A stretch of DNA of 64,000 nt from an uncultured Prevotellaceae bacterium (GTDB taxonomy: Bacteria; Bacteroidota; Bacteroidia; Bacteroidales; Bacteroidaceae), in the NCBI GenBank assembly GCA_902774815.1, contig CACYJV010000005.1, forward strand, positions 1 through 64,000, in the 5' to 3' direction. The notes beneath the pieces were generated by a model, which was not told the DNA's origin, ran no database searches, and was given only the letters and a program-made list of their open reading frames with translations. Made by a program: the position numbers and the translations under genes. Numbering within the stretch: the first letter of the stretch is position 1; each line of letters begins with the position of its first letter. Of this stretch, positions 58,661-64,000 are shown one piece after another.

Positions 58661-59467
58661 CTACTCCTTTGGGGAGGTTTGTTGGGCCCCTCTTCTCTGC
58701 CTCACTGCCTCATAGAGCAGAATGGCAGCGCTGACGGACACGTTCAGCGAGTCAGTAATGCCCAGCATTGGGATGCGAATATGTGCCGTAGCGGCCTTTC
58801 TCCATTGGTCGGTCAGTCCAGTTGCCTCAGTACCCATCACGATAGCCGTGGCGCGACACATATCGGTATCGTAATAGAGGCTTGAATCTTGCAGTTGGGC
58901 CGTGAGGATGGCGATGCCACGTGCCTTCAGGAAGTCGATACACTCCTCCGACGTGCAAGCCACCATGGGCATACTGAACACCGCACCTGTAGAAGCACGT
59001 ACCACGTTGGGGTTATAGAGGTCGGTCAACGGGTCGCAAACCACCACGGCATCGGCACCAGCTGCATCGGCACTACGCAGGATGGCACCCAGGTTACCAG
59101 GCTTCTCAACGCTTTCCAACACGATGATAAGCGGATTATCACTCAGCGGCAGGTCAGCAAGTTGCCATTGTCGGGTGCGCGCCTCAGCGATAACACCTTC
59201 GGTACTGCCACGATAAGCCATGCGCTCGTAGACCTCTGGCGACACCAAAAACCGCTCGTACGATCCTTCAGGTAATGTAAGAGCGGCTGCAGGTGTACAG
59301 AACAGCGTCGTCACATCGAAACCAGCCTGCAGACAACGCTCTATTTCGCGACGCCCTTCAACGATGAAAAGCCCCGTGCGACGGCGTTCTGCCGACTTCT
59401 GTTGCAGCACCAGCAGGTGTTTCACCTTCGGATTCTGTGCACTTGTAATGATGTTTTCGCTGTTCAT
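58661..59467 (-). CDS. TrmH family RNA 2'-O-methyltransferase (SpoU)
   Basis: This 268-residue protein has the N-terminal substrate-binding domain (NPKVKHLLVLQQKSAERRRTGLFIVEG) and the SPOUT knot: ILESVEKPGNLGAILRSADAAGADAVV, IVMGTEATGLT and IPMLGITDSLNVSVSAAILLYE. It methylates ribose in rRNA or tRNA with S-adenosylmethionine. I start at 59467, after the promoter; the longer frame would run through it. Confidence 0.93.
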   Translation of the reverse strand: MNSENIITSAQNPKVKHLLVLQQKSAERRRTGLFIVEGRREIERCLQAGFDVTTLFCTPAAALTLPEGSYERFLVSPEVYERMAYRGSTEGVIAEARTRQWQLADLPLSDNPLIIVLESVEKPGNLGAILRSADAAGADAVVVCDPLTDLYNPNVVRASTGAVFSMPMVACTSEECIDFLKARGIAILTAQLQDSSLYYDTDMCRATAIVMGTEATGLTDQWRKAATAHIRIPMLGITDSLNVSVSAAILLYEAVRQRRGAQQTSPKE

Positions 59468-59484
59468 GTTTACAAATTTCCGTG

Positions 59485-59515
59485 CAAAGATACGAATAAG
59501 TGAGTGAAATGCAAA
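59485..59515 (-). promoter_or_regulatory. Promoter of the TrmH-family gene
   Basis: On the minus strand TTTG (59515-59512) precedes TATCTTTG (59492-59485) with a 19-base spacer. Confidence 0.72.
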
Positions 59516-59685
59516 GCAAAAAAAGTTTTTTTTGATTTCATTTCCGAGCGGAAGTATCTTCGACGGCACGTCAAAGATACAAAAAAGTTTAGAGTAGAGA
59601 GTTGATGGTAGCGAGGTTTTTTTGTAATTTTAGCTTCGCTGAACTTATCCACGTTCGGAAATGAAAAAGAAAAATATGTTTTCTT

Positions 59686-59716
59686 TTTGCATTTAGCTCA
59701 CTTATTTGTACTTTTG
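59686..59716 (+). promoter_or_regulatory. Promoter of the DUF554 gene
   Basis: TTTG (59686-59689) and TACTTTTG (59709-59716), spacer 19 bases. The start codon (59725) lies nearly at the predicted transcript start. Confidence 0.68.
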
Positions 59717-59724
59717 CAAATGAT

Positions 59725-60417
59725 ATGATAGGAACAATTGTCAACACCTGCACGATTGTGGCAGGAACGCTAGTGGGAGCGCTGCTGCATCGCGGCATTA
59801 AAGAGAAGTATAAGAACGTGCTCTACAACGGGCTCGGCCTCGTCAGTCTGGCCATCGGCCTGAATGCCACAGTGCAAAACCTGCCCAAGAGCCAGTATCC
59901 CGTGCTGTTCATCGTGGCAATTGCCCTTGGTGGCATCGTCGGAACATGGCTTGACATCGACGGATGGTTTAGGAGAATGGTAGCCCCACCCCAACCCTCC
60001 CCAAAAGGGGAGGGAGCCTTAGCCGATGGCCTTTCGACGGCCATCCTGCTCTATTGCATAGGGCCGTTGTCGATGCTTGGTCCTGTTATCTCGGCGTTAC
60101 AGGGTGACAATACCTTTCTCTTTACCAATGCAACACTCGACTTCGTGTCGTCGACCATCTTCGCTTCCACTTACGGCCTCGGCATGGTGCTCGCCGCACC
60201 CGTGTTGTTCTGCTGGCAGGGCATGTTCTACTTGGTGGCAAAGATTTCGAGCGAAGCCGTCAGTGATGCGCTCATGTCCGAGCTACTCATCGTAGGTGGA
60301 CTGCTCATCACTGCCTCTGGCCTGTCGCTCCTGAAACTAAAGGACTGCAAGACGCTCAACCTGCTGCCAGCACTGCTCGTGCCCGTGCTGTGGTTCCTGG
60401 CTAAAGCGTTGTTTTGA
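59725..60417 (+). CDS. DUF554 family membrane protein
   Basis: This 230-residue protein has about six membrane helices and matches the DUF554 family (IGTIVNTCTIVAGTLVGALLHRGI, GLGLVSLAIGLNATVQ, LYCIGPLSMLGPV, DFVSSTIFASTYGLGMVLAA). It is probably an inner-membrane transporter or channel of unknown substrate. A GC-rich half element (59987-60027) inserts APPQPSPKGEGALADG into the loop after the third helix, where the family normally has a short basic turn. Confidence 0.85.
   Translation: MIGTIVNTCTIVAGTLVGALLHRGIKEKYKNVLYNGLGLVSLAIGLNATVQNLPKSQYPVLFIVAIALGGIVGTWLDIDGWFRRMVAPPQPSPKGEGALADGLSTAILLYCIGPLSMLGPVISALQGDNTFLFTNATLDFVSSTIFASTYGLGMVLAAPVLFCWQGMFYLVAKISSEAVSDALMSELLIVGGLLITASGLSLLKLKDCKTLNLLPALLVPVLWFLAKALF
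59987..60027. repeat. GC-rich half element inside the DUF554 gene
   Basis: CCCCACCCCAACCCTCCCC and GGGGAGGGAG form a hairpin followed by CCTTAGCCGATGG; the encoded loop is low in complexity. Confidence 0.7.
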
Positions 60418-60448
60418 TTTGCACATCAACCATTCTAATCGTACAATC

Positions 60449-60877
60449 ATGAAACAAGGAAAAGCCATTTGCGATACGCTGAAGCAAATACGCCAGCGTG
60501 TGGCCGATGCCAACGGCATCAGCTATGCCCCCACACCATGCGACCATAAGGGCGATTGCCTGGGCACATGTCCTGTCTGCGAAGCCGAAGTGCGCTACAT
60601 TGAGCGCGAGCTGAATGCTCGCCGACTTCTTGGCAAGGCAGTCGTAGTGGCAGGCATAGCCGCAGGCCTGACTTCGCTTACTGCCTGTAATCGAACGAAG
60701 GATAGCCTCAAGCCGATAACCGTTCAGGAACTGATGACGGAAGGAATGGTTCAGACAACTGGAATGGTGGATTCAGATGCTGTACAAAAGATTAAGACTG
60801 ACACGATAGATGGGATTCCATTTACAGAGTCTATTCAACAAAATGCCAAGATGGACTCTAGCGATGCTCAACGATGA
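60449..60877 (+). CDS. Small Cys-rich cytoplasmic/membrane-linked protein of unknown function
   Basis: This 142-residue protein carries a cysteine cluster (CDHKGDCLGTCPVCEAEVRYIERELN, about residues 31-55) typical of a small Bacteroidales family, then a short hydrophobic stretch (AVVVAGIAAGLTSLTAC) and a polar tail. The cluster may bind a metal. I do not recognise its function. It starts 32 bases after the DUF554 gene. The 179 bases that follow it hold nothing recognisable. Confidence 0.75.
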   Translation: MKQGKAICDTLKQIRQRVADANGISYAPTPCDHKGDCLGTCPVCEAEVRYIERELNARRLLGKAVVVAGIAAGLTSLTACNRTKDSLKPITVQELMTEGMVQTTGMVDSDAVQKIKTDTIDGIPFTESIQQNAKMDSSDAQR

Positions 60878-61056
60878 ATACGTGAACTGTCAACAAGGCA
60901 TTTCAGTGACTTTCAAGCGCCCAAACCCCAACGAATAACAGGGCTGCTTCATCGGACTTCTTTCGCCCTTTTCATGCGCTTTGCCTTGCTATAGCGCCCA
61001 TACACATCGTCGCCTGCGCGATTGCCGACGACTCCTGCCACTAGTTTTCAGCCAGC

Positions 61057-61911
61057 CTACTGCCGCTCTTTCAAAGCCTGGCGCAGGCGTTTCTCTGCCA
61101 TCTCGCGGGCTTGTTTGTTGATTTCGTCCTTATTGGTGCGTCGATAGTAGCTGCGCGATTCACCATCGCTGCTGAGCACCAGTGAGTCACCACGCAAATA
61201 GGTGATTTCGCAAGTATCTTGGCGATTGTTAATCACCTCAAAATCATCGCTATCGGGTTTCTTCTTGTACTCTCCTGACGTCATCACGAGTTGTCCATTC
61301 AGAATGTGCCATTCCGTGAAATATAGCAAACGCGGATAGACAACGGGGCTTTCGTCCTCGAGTGCTGAGGCGGTGCGCACGTAGCCCACACTCTGTGCAG
61401 TCCATTGCCGACGCAAGGTAAATCCGTATTCACGTGGAATCATGAATTGTTCCTTCACCGAGTCAGGCATGTCTTTCATGATGCGCGCCTGCAGCTTTGG
61501 CGACATAGTGGCATAGTCCTTCAGCTTTGGCATGACCACATAGCACCACGTGCCTTTCAGCTCGTCGAGGTTCACCACGAAGTCTGCCACCGTCGAGTCT
61601 TCCTCGTTGGGCACCAGTCCAATCCAGTCACCCACCTTCAACTTGCCCTGCACACGATGGTTTTGGAAAGCATCGATGATATCGAAACGCACCGGGTCAC
61701 TGCCGTCGTCCTTCAATAGCACTACTACAGAGTCGGTACAGCCCTCGCAGGCCAGTCCATAGATGGTTCGGTCGCCGCTGAGCAGCATTTCCTTGTTGGA
61801 TTTTCCCTTCGTTTGAGGTTTAGCGAGGTTATCTTCAGCACCTTTTTGCATGCATCCTGCCAAAAAAATGGATGTCATGACTGTGAGGAATAGTGACCAT
61901 TTTGTTCTCAT
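61057..61911 (-). CDS. Lipoprotein of unknown function
   Basis: This 284-residue protein starts at MRTKWSLFLTVMTSIFLAGC (lipobox LAGC), followed by a Lys/Ser linker and a beta-rich domain (DRTIYGLACEGCTDSVVVLLKDD, LKVGDWIGLVPNEEDSTVADFVVNLDEL). The C-terminus is a charged helix. A longer start at 61932 would touch the -7 box (TAACTTTG on the minus strand, 61948-61941). I do not recognise a family; it is probably anchored in the outer membrane. Confidence 0.75.
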   Translation of the reverse strand: MRTKWSLFLTVMTSIFLAGCMQKGAEDNLAKPQTKGKSNKEMLLSGDRTIYGLACEGCTDSVVVLLKDDGSDPVRFDIIDAFQNHRVQGKLKVGDWIGLVPNEEDSTVADFVVNLDELKGTWCYVVMPKLKDYATMSPKLQARIMKDMPDSVKEQFMIPREYGFTLRRQWTAQSVGYVRTASALEDESPVVYPRLLYFTEWHILNGQLVMTSGEYKKKPDSDDFEVINNRQDTCEITYLRGDSLVLSSDGESRSYYRRTNKDEINKQAREMAEKRLRQALKERQ

Positions 61912-61999
61912 TGCACGGTAATCTTTTGTCATTTCGGGTGCAAAGTTATGAAAATTTTTCAATAATGAGTTATTTAATATGTGTAGAAAACTTAAAAAG

Positions 62000-62031
62000 T
62001 TTGGCTGCATAGTTTTTTTTGCCTAACTTTG
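62000..62031 (+). promoter_or_regulatory. Promoter of the carboxyltransferase gene
   Basis: TTTG (62000-62003) and TAACTTTG (62024-62031), spacer 20 bases. Confidence 0.75.
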
Positions 62032-62097
62032 CAGGCCGAAAGCGATGTGACTAGGAAAATAGTTAAATGACAAAAAAGTAAAGAAACAAAATATACA

Positions 62098-63870
62098 ATG
62101 AAGAAAAAGATTCAATTCAGTCTCGTTTATCGCGACATGTGGCAGAGCTCAGGTAAGTTTCAGCCACGCAAGGACCAGTTGGAGCGCATCGCTCCGGTGA
62201 TTATCGAGATGGGCTGCTTTGCCCGTGTGGAGACCAATGGCGGTGCCTTCGAACAGGTGAACCTGCTCGCTGGCGAGAACCCTAACGACGCTGTGCGTGC
62301 CTTCTGCCGTCCTTTCAACGAGGTGGGCATCAAGACTCACATGTTGGACCGTGGCTTGAATGCGCTTCGCATGTATCCTGTACCCGACGACGTGCGCGCA
62401 CTTATGTATAAGGTAAAGCACGCCCAAGGTGTAGACATCCCCCGTATCTTCGACGGACTGAACGACACTCGCAACATCATCCCCTCCATTCGCTGGGCAA
62501 AGGAGGCAGGCATGACACCACAGGCTACGCTCTGTATCACGACGAGCCCCGTGCACACGCTCGACTACTACATGGCCATCGCCGACGAGGTGATTGCAGC
62601 CGGTGCTGAGGAAATCTGCCTGAAGGATATGGCTGGTATCGGCCAGCCAGCCTTCCTCGGCAAACTCACGAAGATGATCAAGACGAAGTATCCCGAAATC
62701 ATCATCCAGTATCACGGCCACTCTGGTCCTGGTCTGTCAATGGCTTCTATCCTGGAAGTCTGTGAGAATGGTGCCGACATCATCGATACTGCCATCGAAC
62801 CGCTGTCGTGGGGTAAGGTGCATCCCGACGTAATCTCGGTGCAATCGATGCTTCGCAACGAAGGTTTCGACGTGCCCGACATCAATATGAAGGCTTACAT
62901 GAAGGCTCGCTCGCTGACACAGGAGTTCATCGACGATTGGTTGGGCTACTTTATCAATCCCGGCAACAAGCAGATGTCTTCGTTGCTGCTCGGCTGTGGT
63001 CTGCCTGGCGGCATGATGGGATCTATGATGGCTGACCTTGGTGGCATTCAGGGTGTCATCAACAACCTGCGTAAGAAGAAAGATGAGCCCGAACTCACAA
63101 CTGACGATATGCTGGTTGCCTTGTTCAACGAGGTGGAATATGTCTGGCCGCGCGTGGGTTATCCCCCATTGGTGACGCCGTTCTCACAGTACGTGAAGAA
63201 CATTGCACTCTTCAATCTCCTCACCATGGAGCAGGGCAAGGGCCGATATGTCATGATGGACGACTCTGTTTGGGGTATGATTCTCGGTAAGAGCGGAAAG
63301 GTGCCTGGTCCGTTGGCACCTGAAATAGTGGAACTCGCCAAGGCACAAGGCCGCGAGTTTGTCACCGACGACCCACGTTCGTTCTATCCAAATGCACTCG
63401 ACGACTTCCGCAAGGAGATGGACGAGAATGGCTGGGAGTACGGTCCCGACGACGAAGAGTTGTGGGAACTGGCCATGCACCCAGAGCAGTATCGCAACTA
63501 TAAGAGCGGTCAGGCCAAGAAAAACCTGCTGGCCGACATCCAAAAGGCAAAGGATGCAGCTCTCGGCGGCAAGATGAGTCCTGAGGAAATAGCTGCCTTC
63601 AAGCATGCAAAGGCTGATGCCATCGCCGCCCCTGTAAAGGGACAGCTGTTCTGGGAGTTCAGTGGCGACGGCGAAGCTGCTCCTACCGTAGAGCCTTATA
63701 TTGGTAAGGAATATAAGGAAGGCGACGTGTTCTGCTACATCTTGGCTACATGGGGCGAAATCGTCACCGTGCCCGCAGCACTCGGCGGTAAACTTGTGGA
63801 AATCAATGCCAAGCAAGGCACAAAGGTGCAGAAGGGCGAGACCATTGCCTACATAGAGCGCAAGGAATAG
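62098..63870 (+). CDS. oadA: Oxaloacetate decarboxylase alpha / pyruvate carboxylase subunit B-like carboxyltransferase
   Basis: This 590-residue protein has the carboxyltransferase TIM barrel (YRDMWQSSGKFQ, FDGLNDTRNI, EICLKDMAG, and the metal-binding IIQYHGHSGPGLSMASI) and a C-terminal barrel domain (GDVFCYILATWGEIVTVPAALGGKLVEINAKQ). That last domain has the biotinyl fold but lacks the EAMKM motif with the biotin-accepting Lys. The enzyme would therefore need biotin carried by another subunit. It carboxylates or decarboxylates oxaloacetate or methylmalonyl-CoA; which, is not decided by the sequence. Confidence 0.87.
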   Translation: MKKKIQFSLVYRDMWQSSGKFQPRKDQLERIAPVIIEMGCFARVETNGGAFEQVNLLAGENPNDAVRAFCRPFNEVGIKTHMLDRGLNALRMYPVPDDVRALMYKVKHAQGVDIPRIFDGLNDTRNIIPSIRWAKEAGMTPQATLCITTSPVHTLDYYMAIADEVIAAGAEEICLKDMAGIGQPAFLGKLTKMIKTKYPEIIIQYHGHSGPGLSMASILEVCENGADIIDTAIEPLSWGKVHPDVISVQSMLRNEGFDVPDINMKAYMKARSLTQEFIDDWLGYFINPGNKQMSSLLLGCGLPGGMMGSMMADLGGIQGVINNLRKKKDEPELTTDDMLVALFNEVEYVWPRVGYPPLVTPFSQYVKNIALFNLLTMEQGKGRYVMMDDSVWGMILGKSGKVPGPLAPEIVELAKAQGREFVTDDPRSFYPNALDDFRKEMDENGWEYGPDDEELWELAMHPEQYRNYKSGQAKKNLLADIQKAKDAALGGKMSPEEIAAFKHAKADAIAAPVKGQLFWEFSGDGEAAPTVEPYIGKEYKEGDVFCYILATWGEIVTVPAALGGKLVEINAKQGTKVQKGETIAYIERKE

Positions 63871-63895
63871 TCAGTCCTACCCACCTCTATATATT

Positions 63896-63946
63896 CTCCA
63901 GGCCTCTTGGAGTTCTCCTCCATGATACCTGGAGATTATTTTTTTC
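63896..63946 (+). terminator. Terminator of the carboxyltransferase gene
   Basis: CTCCAGG (63896-63902) pairs with CCTGGAG (63928-63934) with a 25-base loop holding a second small hairpin, followed by ATTATTTTTTTC. Confidence 0.75.
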
Positions 63947-63974
63947 TTTGCAAATAGAAAAGGAAAGATAAACC

Positions 63975-64000
63975 ATGGACTATCAGGCAATCATCGACCG
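63975..64000 (+). CDS. Start of a gene cut by the window edge
   Basis: An ATG at 63975 opens MDYQAIID and continues past the end. The stretch before it (CAAATAGAAAAGGAAAGATAAACC) is a plausible A-rich initiation region. Eight residues are too few to identify the protein. Confidence 0.4.

Overview
This is a chromosomal segment from a Bacteroidales bacterium, most likely a member of the Prevotellaceae. The evidence is the recurrent promoter type (TTTG about 19-20 bases before TAnnTTTG, usually ending in CTTTGC), the many lipoproteins with a -SC/-AC/-GC lipobox, HU-type housekeeping neighbours typical of the group (FtsB next to dnaX, dihydroorotase, polyprenol-phosphate mannose synthase), LytTR and AraC regulators, and large beta-barrel receptors. 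No plasmid, phage or conjugative genes are visible; the window reads as ordinary chromosome with an unusually heavy load of short dispersed repeats.

Layout. 1-5.6 kb: secreted OB-fold protein (cut at the left edge), ribosomal protein L31 type B, secreted nuclease, small lipoprotein, thioredoxin-linked peroxidase plus thioredoxin reductase, and two related palindromic MITE-like elements. 5.6-13 kb: AraC regulator divergent from a tripartite RND efflux operon. 13-22.3 kb: polyprenyl-phosphate sugar genes (UbiA-type transferase and GT39-like enzyme), a TPR/HTH membrane regulator, a membrane LytTR regulator, a LiaF-like protein and an outer-membrane beta-barrel protein. 22.5-30 kb: accessory-looking genes (three acetyltransferases, an S41-like protease, an AlkZ-like glycosylase, a CDP-alcohol transferase, a subclass-A2-like class A beta-lactamase, a truncated GNAT-VOC fusion) and a tRNA-Arg(CCG) with a degenerate duplicate. 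30.3-46 kb: asnA, dnaX, ftsB, pyrC, a MetH-activation-domain protein, metallophosphoesterase, plsC, a polyprenol-phosphate mannose synthase, mfd and an SDR enzyme. 46.4-50.1 kb: trpB-cysK-cysE. 50.2-64 kb: sodium symporter, DUF3089 protein, ZIP transporter, a glycyl-radical hydroxyproline dehydratase, Na/Ca antiporter, TrmH methyltransferase, DUF554 protein and a carboxyltransferase subunit.

The strongest discoveries are regulatory. The stand-alone trpB is preceded by a 19-codon leader peptide with three consecutive Trp codons and a terminator hairpin. The next gene, cysK, is preceded by a 30-codon leader peptide with four consecutive Cys codons (six Cys in all) and a textbook set of mutually exclusive hairpins. 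Thus one serine-consuming cluster appears to carry two serial ribosome-mediated attenuators of different amino-acid specificity. Neither leader was long enough to be called as an ordinary gene.

The second theme is repeats. Palindromic GC-rich elements sit in frame inside at least a dozen protein genes (efflux adaptor, TolC, RND pump, DnaX, Mfd, CysE, symporter, beta-lactamase and others), comparable in principle to the palindromic elements of Rickettsia. Outside genes there are REP-like units, a perfect 43-bp inverted repeat between convergent genes, and two arrays of a GAGCTATGC-like motif repeated at an exact 22-bp period. Family assignments come from recognising motifs; no database search was possible.
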